Made by a program: the position numbers and the translations under genes. Of a stretch of 61,421 nucleotides of DNA, positions 40,278 through 49,076 are shown in pieces; positions within the stretch are counted from its first letter, which is position 1; each line of letters opens with the position of its first letter. This DNA comes from Bacillota bacterium (GTDB lineage Bacteria; Bacillota; Bacilli; ZCTH02-B2), in contig PKQY01000006.1 in NCBI GenBank assembly GCA_017577895.1, positions 1-61,421 of the forward strand. Reading direction: 5' to 3'. The notes beneath the pieces were generated by a model. That model did no database searches. It saw only the letters and a list, made by a program, of their open reading frames with translations, and was not told the origin of the DNA.

Positions 40278-42461
40278 ATGAAGGTGGATGACATCACCCG
40301 CATCGCTCAGGAACTCGGGATCGGTCGATGGCAGGTGGAGCGGACGATCCAGTTGTTGGACGAAGGCAACACGATTCCGTTTATTGCCCGCTATCGCAAA
40401 GAAATGACCGGGGAACTGAACGAACTGCAAATCCGCCACATTCAGGAACGGGCCCGGCAACTCCGGCAACTGCAGAGTCGGCGGGAAGAGATTGCCCGCT
40501 TGATTGAAGAACAGGGGAACATGACGCCGGAACTGGCCGAAGCCATCCAAAAGGCTGCCACGGTGACGGAGCTGGAAGATCTGTACCGGCCGTACCGCCC
40601 CAAACGAAAAACCCGGGCCTCCGCGGCCCGGGAAAAGGGGCTGGCACCGCTGGCGGAATGGCTGTTGCAAGAAGCCGATGACGACGTTCAAGCGATGGCG
40701 GCCCGCTACATTTCCGAAGAAAAGCAGGTGTTGACGGCCGAGGAGGCGCTGGCCGGGGCGTTGGACATCGTAGCGGAAACGGTGGCCGACGATGCGGCCA
40801 TCCGCCAATGGCTGCGGGAATGGACACTGAAACACGGCGTGTTGGTCAGCCGGGCGCAAGATGCGGCACGGGAGTCGGTCTATGAAGCGTATTACGACTA
40901 CCGGGAACCGGTGCGGAAAGTCCCGCCGCACCGCATTTTGGCCGTCAACCGGGGCGAACGGGAAGGGGTGCTCAAAGTGACCGTGGAAGTGCCAACGGAC
41001 GAATTGTGGCTGCAGCTGGAACAACGGGCGCTGTCCCGGCACGCTTCGCCCCGGATTTCTACGGCTGCCCGCTCGTTGCTGGCGACGGCTGTCCGCGATG
41101 CGTACCGGCGGCTGCTGGCGCCGGCGGTGGAGCGGGACATCCGGAACTTCTTGACGGAGAAGGCGGAAGAACAGGCCATCCGCATCTTTTCCGAAAACTT
41201 GCGGCAACTCTTGTTGCAGCCGCCGGTGCGGGGAAAAGTGGTTCTGGGGGTGGACCCGGCGTACCGGACCGGGTGTAAATTGGCCGTCGTCGACGAGACG
41301 GGAAAACTACTGGATGTCGCGGTTGCTTACCCCCATCCGCCTCAGCGGCGAGCGGAAGAAGCGAAGGCTGTCTTTTTGGACCTCATCCACCGGCATCAGG
41401 TGGACGTCATCGCCATCGGCAATGGTACGGCCTGCCGGGAAACAGAACAGTTTGTCGCCTCCCTCATCCCTGCCTGTTCCCGGCCCGTCGTCTACACCGT
41501 CGTTTCTGAAGCGGGAGCCAGTGTCTATTCCGCTTCGCCCGTGGCGGCGGAAGAGTTTCCCCAACTGGACGTGTCGGAACGCAGCGCCGTTTCCATCGCC
41601 CGGCGGCTGCAAGATCCGCTGGCGGAGCTGGTGAAAATCGACCCGAAATCCATCGGTGTCGGCCAATACCAGCACGATGTGTCGCAAAAGCGCCTGGAGG
41701 AGCAGCTGGCCTTTGTCGTCGAATCGGCGGTCAATACGGTGGGGGTCGATCTGAACACCGCTTCGGTGTCGTTGTTGTCGTATGTGTCCGGTTTAAACAA
41801 AGCGGTCGCCCGGGAAATCGTAGCCTGGCGGGAGCAGCACGGAAAGTTTGCCCGCCGGGAGGAACTGTTGCAAGTGCCCCGCCTCGGTCCCAAAACGTTC
41901 GAACAGGCGGCCGGGTTTTTGCGCATCCCCGACGGGGAAAATCCTTTGGACAATACGCCCATTCACCCCGAGTCCCAAGAAAAGGCCCTCGCCTTGTTGT
42001 CCCAGTTGGGTTTTACTGCCGGTTCTTTGCGCAACCGGGAAGAACGGGCGGCGTTGGTCCAACGGCTGGACCAATTGGACCTGCCTGCCAAGGCGGAAGA
42101 ACTGGGCATCGGCCTTCCGACGTTGCAAGACATGGTGAATGCCCTCAAGCAACCTGGCCGGGATCCACGGGAGGAACTGCCGCCGCCCTTGTTTCGCCGC
42201 GATGTGATGCGCATGGAAGAATTGGTGCCGGGGATGATCCTGCAAGGGACGGTGCGCAACGTGGTCGATTTCGGCGCCTTTGTGGACGTGGGGCTCGAAC
42301 AAGACGGCCTCATCCATATTTCGGAATTGGCCGAGCACTTTGTCCGACATCCGCTTGACGTGGTGGCGGTGGGCCAGATCGTCCGCGTCCGGGTGTTGGA
42401 CGTGGATCGGAGGCGGCAACGCATCGCCTTGTCGATGAAGGGGATACAACAAAATGATTGA
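40278..42461 (+). CDS. tex: Tex family transcription accessory protein
   Basis: 727 residues. Helical Tex N-terminal region (IPFIARYRKEMTGEL), YqgF-like RNase H fold (LGVDPAYRTGCKLAVVD, about 325-450), helix-hairpin-helix (LNTASVSLLSYVSGLNK) and a C-terminal S1 domain (about 645-715, GMILQGTVRNVVDFGAFVDVG region). Binds nucleic acid and influences transcription-translation stability. ATG 40278 follows GGAGGA by 7 nt; the longer open frame upstream reads through a terminator and is not coding. Confidence 0.94.
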   Translation: MKVDDITRIAQELGIGRWQVERTIQLLDEGNTIPFIARYRKEMTGELNELQIRHIQERARQLRQLQSRREEIARLIEEQGNMTPELAEAIQKAATVTELEDLYRPYRPKRKTRASAAREKGLAPLAEWLLQEADDDVQAMAARYISEEKQVLTAEEALAGALDIVAETVADDAAIRQWLREWTLKHGVLVSRAQDAARESVYEAYYDYREPVRKVPPHRILAVNRGEREGVLKVTVEVPTDELWLQLEQRALSRHASPRISTAARSLLATAVRDAYRRLLAPAVERDIRNFLTEKAEEQAIRIFSENLRQLLLQPPVRGKVVLGVDPAYRTGCKLAVVDETGKLLDVAVAYPHPPQRRAEEAKAVFLDLIHRHQVDVIAIGNGTACRETEQFVASLIPACSRPVVYTVVSEAGASVYSASPVAAEEFPQLDVSERSAVSIARRLQDPLAELVKIDPKSIGVGQYQHDVSQKRLEEQLAFVVESAVNTVGVDLNTASVSLLSYVSGLNKAVAREIVAWREQHGKFARREELLQVPRLGPKTFEQAAGFLRIPDGENPLDNTPIHPESQEKALALLSQLGFTAGSLRNREERAALVQRLDQLDLPAKAEELGIGLPTLQDMVNALKQPGRDPREELPPPLFRRDVMRMEELVPGMILQGTVRNVVDFGAFVDVGLEQDGLIHISELAEHFVRHPLDVVAVGQIVRVRVLDVDRRRQRIALSMKGIQQND

Positions 42462-42486
42462 TTTCTCGACTATCGAAACTTATAAT
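42458..42486 (+). promoter_or_regulatory. cstA promoter
   Basis: TTGATT (42458-42463) and TATAAT (42481-42486), spacer 17 bp; the -35 overlaps the tex stop codon. Confidence 0.65.
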
Positions 42487-42547
42487 TTATGACATTGGTG
42501 TCTTATTTATTTCAAAAAATTTTTATTTACGTGAGGAGGTGTGACAA

Positions 42548-44632
42548 ATGAAACGAAAGCTCTTGTCCATCTTGATATGGACCGCGATTTCCGTCCTGGG
42601 AGCCGTCGCATTTGCCATTTTGGCGCTGGCCCGGGGGGAAACGATTTCGGCCGCTTGGCTGATCGTCGCTGCCGTGTGCTGTTATGCCGTGGCCTATCGG
42701 TTTTACAGCAAATTTATTGCCTACAAAATCTTTGAAGTCAACGACAACCGGGCGACGCCGGCCGAAATCAACAACGACGGCAAAGACTACGTGCCGACGC
42801 ATAAATGGGTCTTGTTTGGCCACCACTTTGCGGCCATTGCCGGTGCAGGACCGCTGGTCGGACCGGTGCTGGCGGCCCAAATGGGGTATTTGCCCGGTGC
42901 ACTCTGGATCATCATTGGGGTCGTGTTGGCCGGTGCGGTTCAAGACTGCGTCATTTTGATGGCGTCCATGCGCCGCAACGGTAAATCGCTCGGGCAAATT
43001 GCCAAAGAAGAAGTCGGGCCGGTTGGCGGCATGATCGCTTCCATCGGCATCCTGGCCATTATGATCATCCTCATCGCCGTGCTGGGATTGGTCGTTGTCA
43101 AAGCGTTGGCCGACTCACCATGGGGCGTGTTTACCATCGCCATGACCATTCCCATTGCCATTTTCATGGGCATTTACATGCGCTACATCCGGCCTGGTAA
43201 GGTGTTGGAAGGGTCGCTCATCGGCTTTGTGCTGCTCATGCTGGCTTTGTGGTTCGGTGAGGATGTGGCATCCCATCCGACCTTGTCCAAATGGTTCACC
43301 TTTGAGGCGCCTGAGCTGGCCATCATGATTGCGATTTATGGCTTTATCGCTTCCATTTTGCCGGTTTGGCTGTTGTTGGCGCCGCGGGATTATTTGAGCT
43401 CTTTCTTAAAAATCGGCACCATTTTCCTGTTGGCCTTCGGGATTTTGGTCGTCTTGCCCGATTTGAAAATGCCGGCCGTGACCCAGTTCATCGATGGCAG
43501 CGGTCCGGTGTTCTCGGGTCCGTTGTTCCCGTTCTTGTTCATCACCATTGCTTGCGGCGCGGTTTCCGGATTCCACGCGTTGGTCGCTTCCGGTACGACG
43601 CCGAAAATGTTGGAAAAAGAGTCTCATTCCCGCATGATCGGGTACGGCGGCATGTTGATGGAATCGGGCGTGGCGGTGATGGCGTTGGTTGCAGCCTGTG
43701 CCTTGGAGCCGGGCATTTACTTTGCCATGAACTCGCCTGCTGCCGTCATCGGCACAGAAGCAGCCGCTGCTGCCGCGACCATTTCTTCTTGGGGATTCAC
43801 GGTGACTCCCGAGCAAATTACGAATGCGGCGAAAGAAATCGGCGAGTCGACCATTTTGTCGAGGACCGGCGGCGCGCCGACGTTGGCGGTCGGTATGGCC
43901 GAGATTTTCTCGCAATTCCTGGTCGGTGCGAAAGCCTTTTGGTATCACTTTGCCATTTTGTTTGAGGCGGTCTTCATTTTGACGACCATCGACGCCGGAA
44001 CCCGGATTGGCCGTTTCATCATTCAAGACTTGATCGGCAACTTCTACAAACCTTTTGCCCGCACGGATGTCTTTGCTTACAACGTCATCGCTTCCGCCTT
44101 GATTACGCTCGGTTGGGGTTACTTCCTGTATCAAGGGGCGGTCGATCCGTTCGGCGGCATCAACTCGCTGTGGGCGTTGTTCGGCATTTCGAACCAAATG
44201 TTGGCGGGTATCGCCTTGGCGGTGGCCACGACCATTATCATTAAGATGGGCAAAGCCAAGTACGCCTGGGTTACTTTTGTCCCGTTTGCCTGGCTGTGCG
44301 TCACGACCCTGACGGCGGCGTTCATGAAGCTGTTCTCCAGCGATCCGAAGATCGGCTTTTTTGCCCACGCCAAACCGTATGAAGAAGCCATTGCCCGGGG
44401 CGAAATTTTGGCGCCGGCGACCGACATGAACGTGATGCACCAGATTGTCTTCAACGACAAACTGGACGCCGTTGTGACGATGATCTTCATCGCCGTGGTG
44501 CTGCTGCTCATTTTCAACGCGTTTTGGACGTGGTACAAGATTCTCATCCGCAAAGAAAATCTGCAATTGATGGAGACGCCGTTTGTGCAATCGAAATGGA
44601 CATCGACCTCGACGGGAGGGAAAACGGCATGA
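42548..44632 (+). CDS. cstA: CstA family carbon starvation transporter
   Basis: 694 residues with about 16-18 membrane segments. Family stretches: YRFYSKFIAYKIFEVND near the N-terminus, FGHHFAAIAGAGPLVGPVLAAQMGYLPG (partly quoted as HHFAAIAGAGPLVGP), GTTPKMLEKESHSR and DAGTRIGRF. CstA proteins import pyruvate, and peptides, with the small partner YbdD. GAGGAGG precedes the ATG. Coupled to the ybdD-like gene by a TGA/ATG overlap. Typical control by carbon catabolite state; no clear cre site was seen. Confidence 0.94.
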   Translation: MKRKLLSILIWTAISVLGAVAFAILALARGETISAAWLIVAAVCCYAVAYRFYSKFIAYKIFEVNDNRATPAEINNDGKDYVPTHKWVLFGHHFAAIAGAGPLVGPVLAAQMGYLPGALWIIIGVVLAGAVQDCVILMASMRRNGKSLGQIAKEEVGPVGGMIASIGILAIMIILIAVLGLVVVKALADSPWGVFTIAMTIPIAIFMGIYMRYIRPGKVLEGSLIGFVLLMLALWFGEDVASHPTLSKWFTFEAPELAIMIAIYGFIASILPVWLLLAPRDYLSSFLKIGTIFLLAFGILVVLPDLKMPAVTQFIDGSGPVFSGPLFPFLFITIACGAVSGFHALVASGTTPKMLEKESHSRMIGYGGMLMESGVAVMALVAACALEPGIYFAMNSPAAVIGTEAAAAAATISSWGFTVTPEQITNAAKEIGESTILSRTGGAPTLAVGMAEIFSQFLVGAKAFWYHFAILFEAVFILTTIDAGTRIGRFIIQDLIGNFYKPFARTDVFAYNVIASALITLGWGYFLYQGAVDPFGGINSLWALFGISNQMLAGIALAVATTIIIKMGKAKYAWVTFVPFAWLCVTTLTAAFMKLFSSDPKIGFFAHAKPYEEAIARGEILAPATDMNVMHQIVFNDKLDAVVTMIFIAVVLLLIFNAFWTWYKILIRKENLQLMETPFVQSKWTSTSTGGKTA

Positions 44633-44823
44633 ACCGGATGTTCACATGGATTCAACAGACATGCTCCAACATCAAGACCATTTTTGGGATCCCGGACTAT
44701 CAAAAATATCTTGAACATCACCGGATTGCTCATCCGGACAAACCGCCGATGACGGAAAAAGAATTTTATATGCATGCTTTGAACCACCGTTACAACAGCG
44801 GCTCGGTCAACCGTTGCTGCTAA
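44629..44823 (+). CDS. YbdD/YjiX family protein
   Basis: 64 residues with the family frame KYLEHHRIAHPDKPPMTEKEF and the C-terminal NRCC. Small partner of CstA/BtsT transporters, needed for pyruvate uptake in E. coli. ATG 44629 overlaps the cstA stop by 4 nt, and GGGAGGG lies 9 nt upstream. A perfect 18-bp terminator follows. Confidence 0.9.
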   Translation: MNRMFTWIQQTCSNIKTIFGIPDYQKYLEHHRIAHPDKPPMTEKEFYMHALNHRYNSGSVNRCC

Positions 44824-44860
44824 CGGGACAGTCCGAAGCCATCCATGTGAACGGCTTGAC

Positions 44861-44901
44861 AAAACGAAGGGGATACACGCCTTGTGTATCCCCTTCGTTT
44901 T
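44861..44901. terminator. bidirectional terminator after cstA-ybdD
   Basis: Eighteen-base perfect arms (44861-44878 and 44884-44901) around a GCCTT loop; arms begin with AAAA and end with TTTT so it works on both strands. Confidence 0.93.
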
Positions 44902-44936
44902 GTTGGATGGATTTGTGGCAGTTAAATTTGTGGCCG

Positions 44937-46361
44937 TTAAATGGAAAACCCGCCCAGTTTCGTCTCCAAATATTCTTCGATGCCTTCTTTGCCGCCTTCC
45001 CGCCCCAAGCCGCTTTCTTTCATCCCGCCGAACGGGGCGGCCGCGGCGGTCGGGTTGATGTCATTGATGCCGATGATGCCGAAGTTTAACCCCTCGAACA
45101 TGCGCAATGCCCGGCTCAAATCGCGGGTGTACACATAGGCGGCCAAACCGTAATGGGTGTCATTGGCCATCGCCAACACTTCTGCTTCGTCCTCGAAGAC
45201 GATGACCGGGGCGATGGGCCCGAACGTCTCTTCCCGGTAGATGCGCATCTCGGGCGTCACGCCGGTCAATACCGTCGGGGCAAAGAAGTAGCCGCGCCCC
45301 AGATCGCCTTCGGTCATCCGGTGGCCTCCGAGGGCCAGATGTGCGCCTTTGTTGACGGCATCTTCTACCTGCCGCGTCATCTTGTTCAGCGCCGCTTCAT
45401 CGATGAGCGGACCGATGCGTGTCTCTTCGTCCAGCCCGTTGCCCACTTTCATTTTTCGAATGCTGGCCACGAGGGCTTCGGTAAACTGTTCCACAATGGC
45501 GCGATGGACAAAGATGCGGTTCGGGCTGATGCACGCTTGTCCCGTGTTGAGCATTTTGACGAGGGATGCGCCCTTGGCGGCTTGCACCGGATCGACGTCT
45601 TCAAAGACGATGAACGGCGCGTGTCCCCCCAGCTCCATGGACACCCGTTTCAATTGCCGAGCGGCTTTTTCGGTCAACATTTTTCCGACTTCCGTCGAAC
45701 CGGTGAACGTGATTTTTCGCACTTTCGGATGGGTCAAAAACACCTCGCCGATGGGTTCCGGCCGGGAGGTGGTCACCAGATTGACGACACCGGCCGGAAT
45801 GCCCGCTTCTTCAAACACTTTAAACGTTTCGATGGCACAAAGCGGGGTTTGTTCCGCCGGTTTTAACACAAAGGTGCAACCGGCTGCCAAAGCCGGGGCG
45901 ATTTTCCGCGTGATCATGGAAATGGGATAATTCCAGGGCGTGATGCCTGCTACGACGCCCACCGGCTGGCGGATGGCGAGAAATCGTTGGTCGGACCGTG
46001 GCGACGGAATCCATTCGCCGTAAATGCGTTTCGCTTCTTCCGCATACCAGAGCAAAAAATCGGCGGCGTATTGCACTTCGTTGCGGGCGGCCCGCAGGGG
46101 TTTCCCTTGTTCCTGGGTCATGGTCCGGGCCAGGTGTTCCTTTTTTTCGAGCATGATTTCCCACGCCCGGTACAAATATTGGGAACGCTGGTAGGCCGTC
46201 AGTTTGGACCAGCTGGCAAAGGCCTGGGCCGCCGCTTCGATGGCTTGTTCTGCGTCGGCGGCATCGGCATCGGCCGCTTCGGCCAGTGGTTCTCCGGTGG
46301 CCGGATTCTTAACGGCATACGTCTTGGTTGCCGGCCGCCACTCTCCGTTGATATACAGCAT
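44937..46361 (-). CDS. NAD(P)-dependent succinate-semialdehyde-type dehydrogenase
   Basis: 474-residue aldehyde dehydrogenase. Cofactor segment TPWNYPISM (141-149), FTGSTEVGK, catalytic Glu243 (MELGGHAP) and Cys277 (GQACISPNR). Size and the NPTAAAAPFGGMKESGLGREGG ending (GGMKESG shown) are as in GabD. It oxidises an aldehyde to the acid; succinate semialdehyde is the usual substrate of close relatives, but other aldehydes are possible. AAGGAGGAGG precedes ATG 46361. Stands alone between two terminators. Confidence 0.87.
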   Translation of the reverse strand: MLYINGEWRPATKTYAVKNPATGEPLAEAADADAADAEQAIEAAAQAFASWSKLTAYQRSQYLYRAWEIMLEKKEHLARTMTQEQGKPLRAARNEVQYAADFLLWYAEEAKRIYGEWIPSPRSDQRFLAIRQPVGVVAGITPWNYPISMITRKIAPALAAGCTFVLKPAEQTPLCAIETFKVFEEAGIPAGVVNLVTTSRPEPIGEVFLTHPKVRKITFTGSTEVGKMLTEKAARQLKRVSMELGGHAPFIVFEDVDPVQAAKGASLVKMLNTGQACISPNRIFVHRAIVEQFTEALVASIRKMKVGNGLDEETRIGPLIDEAALNKMTRQVEDAVNKGAHLALGGHRMTEGDLGRGYFFAPTVLTGVTPEMRIYREETFGPIAPVIVFEDEAEVLAMANDTHYGLAAYVYTRDLSRALRMFEGLNFGIIGINDINPTAAAAPFGGMKESGLGREGGKEGIEEYLETKLGGFSI

Positions 46362-46465
46362 GAGGCCTCCTCCTTCTTGCGTCTCGTTGCAGCTTTTTGT
46401 CTATTGTAATGCTTTTTCAAAACTTTTTCAAAAAAAAGATCCATCGATGGTGCCCAACGAGGCAC

Positions 46466-46498
46466 GAAAAAAAGGCTGCACCAACCACGATGCAGCCT
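46466..46498 (-). terminator. terminator of the coiled-coil membrane protein gene
   Basis: On the minus strand AGGCTGCA and TGCAGCCT (46491-46498 and 46473-46480) pair over a 10-nt loop, followed by seven T. Confidence 0.88.
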
Positions 46499-46530
46499 GA
46501 TGATGCAACTTTATGACCGACGTTGCGCCG

Positions 46531-47340
46531 TTATGCCGAAAACGTGTGGCTGTGGACTCCGCCCCGATTGCGCAGGGCTGCTGCCGTCTGTTGGCTGTGG
46601 CGTTCTGTCCGGAACAGCAACAAATAAACGGCGACCAGGAAAATGACGAGATAAGTCACGGCCATCGGATTGTTGATGTCGTTGTCTTTCCAGCCGTTGT
46701 TCGGGTCTTTCACTTGCGAAGTGACTTCTTTCACTGACGGATACGTGTTGGCTTCCGCTTCCGGAATCACTTTGCCGCTGGCGGCATCGACGAACACCAG
46801 TTTATTAATGTGGAAGTTGGGATAGTGGATGCTCGCCACGGCATAGGCGATTTCCTCCGGATATTGCGGCGCTTCGAAAGGCTGGCTCAATTCTTCTTCC
46901 AATTTCGCAATGTCGTTTTCCAGCGATTCCACCGCTTTTTGGGCTTCTTCCAGTTTTTTGTTGTACGTGTCCAACAGCAACGCCTTGCTTTCTTGGCTGA
47001 GCACGGCTTGTTGGATGCTGTTCAATTCGTTTTGCACCGATTGCAAATTCACTTGGGCTTCCGTCAATTGTTGCCGCTTGGCTTGCAGATCCGCCTGTTT
47101 TTGCGTATACGCCGCTTGGGCTTCTTCCACCAGGGCCGTCGTGTCGTTTTGGATGACGGTCCATTCGGAAATTTTGACTTGTTCCGGTTTCACGTGATGT
47201 TCATCCGCCACGGCCTGTTGCGCCTGTTTCGTCCACAGATGGTTCGTTTCGGCTTGGCCCAAAACGGGCGTCAAAGCCCATACCAATGCCACGGCCATGC
47301 AACCGAGGAACGCTTTGTTCAACCATTGCTGCAATTTCAA
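46531..47340 (-). CDS. secreted coiled-coil membrane protein of unknown function
   Basis: About 269 residues. Signal peptide (FLGCMAVALVWALTPVLGQA), a small alpha-beta region (AVADEHHVKPEQVKISEW) reminiscent of a PepSY-like fold, a Gln/Glu-rich coiled coil of about 90 residues, a second beta region (VASIHYPNFHINKLVFVDAASGKVIPE), and a C-terminal membrane helix (VTYLVIFLVAVYLLLF) with a short basic tail. TTG 47340 follows AAGGGGG by 9 nt; a TTG at 47364 after AAAGGA is the alternative. The protein would hang outside the cell by its C-terminus. Not recognised; neighbours give no clue. Confidence 0.6.
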   Translation of the reverse strand: MKLQQWLNKAFLGCMAVALVWALTPVLGQAETNHLWTKQAQQAVADEHHVKPEQVKISEWTVIQNDTTALVEEAQAAYTQKQADLQAKRQQLTEAQVNLQSVQNELNSIQQAVLSQESKALLLDTYNKKLEEAQKAVESLENDIAKLEEELSQPFEAPQYPEEIAYAVASIHYPNFHINKLVFVDAASGKVIPEAEANTYPSVKEVTSQVKDPNNGWKDNDINNPMAVTYLVIFLVAVYLLLFRTERHSQQTAAALRNRGGVHSHTFSA

Positions 47341-47485
47341 GATGTTGTGCCCCCTTCTGTGCAAATTCGATCCTTTATGAATCCACCTTTAACTATACCA
47401 TGTCCGGCATGCGGGATGAAGGCTTGGATGCGAAATTTTTTCGGCAACGTCGGCAGCGACTTCCGGCAGTAAACTCTAAAAATAC

Positions 47486-47515
47486 TTGACTTAAAACAAT
47501 GTTTTAAAGTATGAT
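47486..47515 (+). promoter_or_regulatory. promoter with perfect 17-bp palindromic operator
   Basis: TTGACT (47486-47491) and TATGAT (47510-47515), spacer 18 bp. Inside the spacer TTAAAACA (47491-47498), one A, TGTTTTAA (47500-47507) form a perfect palindrome. Its size and place are those of a TetR-family repressor site. It drives the thioesterase-SDR-ThDP-thiolase genes. Confidence 0.7.
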
Positions 47516-47575
47516 TTTTTTGCACATGATTGAAAATAATTTGAAGATCAATGCGATCGAACAGGAGATTCGTGG

Positions 47576-48094
47576 ATGGGAGAAGTACAAAGTCACCGTC
47601 AACGCTTGAGGGAGTGGTTGGAGGAGTTTTCGGACGAGCAGGTTGAAAGTTTGTACCATTATGGAGAAATTTTGGAAAAAGCTTTTTCCCGTCGGCGGGG
47701 GCCCATGGGACAGATCATCGCCGGCTGGATGCGGATGGATCATGAGGTCATTGACGAGCGGACCATGGTCTTTCGGTTGCCGCTCCGTTGGGAGATGTAC
47801 AACGGGTTGGGAATTGTCCACGGCGGGGTGCTGGCGACGTTGGTCGACAACGCCATGGGGTGGGCGTTGTACCGGCTTTATCCGGGAAAAATCATCCGCC
47901 AGGTGACGGCCAATCTCCACATCCATTATTTGCGGGGCGCCAAGGGAAAAGAACTTTGGGCTCGGACGACGCTGCTGCAGGCGGGGAAAAGTTTGGCCGT
48001 CCTGGAGGCGGCGGTGAAGGATGAAGATGAAAACCTGGTCTGTGCCGCCACCGGAACGTTTCGCATCTTTACCGAGGCGACGGAACCGTCCTAG
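47576..48094 (+). CDS. PaaI-type hotdog thioesterase
   Basis: 172 residues. The PaaI/acyl-CoA thioesterase signature NGLGIVHGGVLATLVDNAMG (about 79-98) has the usual Asn, His-Gly-Gly and Asp. It hydrolyses acyl- or aryl-CoA thioesters, often as a CoA rescue step in catabolic clusters. Starts at ATG 47576; CAGGAG lies upstream. First gene after the palindrome promoter and probably the head of an operon running to the thiolase. Confidence 0.82.
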   Translation: MGEVQSHRQRLREWLEEFSDEQVESLYHYGEILEKAFSRRRGPMGQIIAGWMRMDHEVIDERTMVFRLPLRWEMYNGLGIVHGGVLATLVDNAMGWALYRLYPGKIIRQVTANLHIHYLRGAKGKELWARTTLLQAGKSLAVLEAAVKDEDENLVCAATGTFRIFTEATEPS

Positions 48095-48168
48095 ACGAAA
48101 CGGCAGTCGAAAGGTCATGGCGGACATGACAGATTGCCGCGGGAAAACACGTCGGGGAGGAGACGGGC

Positions 48169-48933
48169 ATGGGCTTAAAAGATTTTTCGGTCCGGGATCA
48201 AGTGATTGTCGTCACCGGCAGTTCGCAGGGCATCGGCAAGGCGTTGGCCATCGGCCTGGCCAAAGAAGGGGCCAAAGTGGCCATTAACAGCCGGCACATG
48301 GAAAAATTGCAACCCATCGTCGAGGAGATCAAGGCGTTGGGAGGAAAAGTGCTGGCCTATCAGGCGGACATGCGCATTTATGAGGAAGTGGCTGCGTTTA
48401 TGGAGGCGGCCCAATTTCATTTTGGCCGCATCGATGTGCTGATCAACAATGCAGGCGGCAGTTTTGGGCATCGACTGGAAGATTTGAGTGCCAACGGCTT
48501 TCGGGCTGTGGTGCAGAACAACCTCCATCAAGTGTTTCACGCCTGTCATGCCGTGCGTCCGTACATGGCGAAGCAAGGCGGCGGCAAGATCATCAACATC
48601 AGTTCCATCGCCGGACTGCGAGGCTCTCCAGGTTTGGGCGCCTACGGCGCGGCCAAAGCGGGGGTCATCAATTTGACCCAGACGTTGGCCATCGAGTGGG
48701 CCAAATACGGCATTCGCGTCAATGCCATTGCGCCGGGACTCATTTTGACGGAAGGCTCGGAAGAAGTATTGGTGCCCAATGAGGAGAAAAAACGGGAATA
48801 CGAAGCGAGCACCTTGGTCGGCCGGCTGGGGGTGCCGGAAGACATACTCAACGCGGTCATTTATTTGGCTTCCGAAGCGTCGTCCTATGTGACGGGGCAA
48901 ACATTGGTGGTCGATGGCGGCCGCATGTGCTGA
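48169..48933 (+). CDS. SDR family oxidoreductase (1)
   Basis: 254 residues. TGSSQGIG cofactor loop (about 16-23), NNAGGSFG, Ser of INISSIAG, Tyr159 and Lys163 (YGAAK), and the C-terminal TGQTLVVDGG. FabG/2,4-dienoyl-reductase-like NAD(P)-dependent dehydrogenase. GGGGAGGAGA precedes the ATG. Second gene of the operon; substrate probably a hydroxyacyl-CoA or cyclic alcohol, unknown. Confidence 0.85.
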   Translation: MGLKDFSVRDQVIVVTGSSQGIGKALAIGLAKEGAKVAINSRHMEKLQPIVEEIKALGGKVLAYQADMRIYEEVAAFMEAAQFHFGRIDVLINNAGGSFGHRLEDLSANGFRAVVQNNLHQVFHACHAVRPYMAKQGGGKIINISSIAGLRGSPGLGAYGAAKAGVINLTQTLAIEWAKYGIRVNAIAPGLILTEGSEEVLVPNEEKKREYEASTLVGRLGVPEDILNAVIYLASEASSYVTGQTLVVDGGRMC

Positions 48934-49076
48934 CCACTCGCAGCTACGCCAGGAATCGGCGGTGATTTGAACCGAGGAATGGCCGGTTGGACAGGATGAA
49001 AGCGCCTTCAGCAACCGACTGCTGATCCGGTCGCGGGAAAGCTTGAGCAAAAAATGGTCTCAGGAGGAGAGCAACG

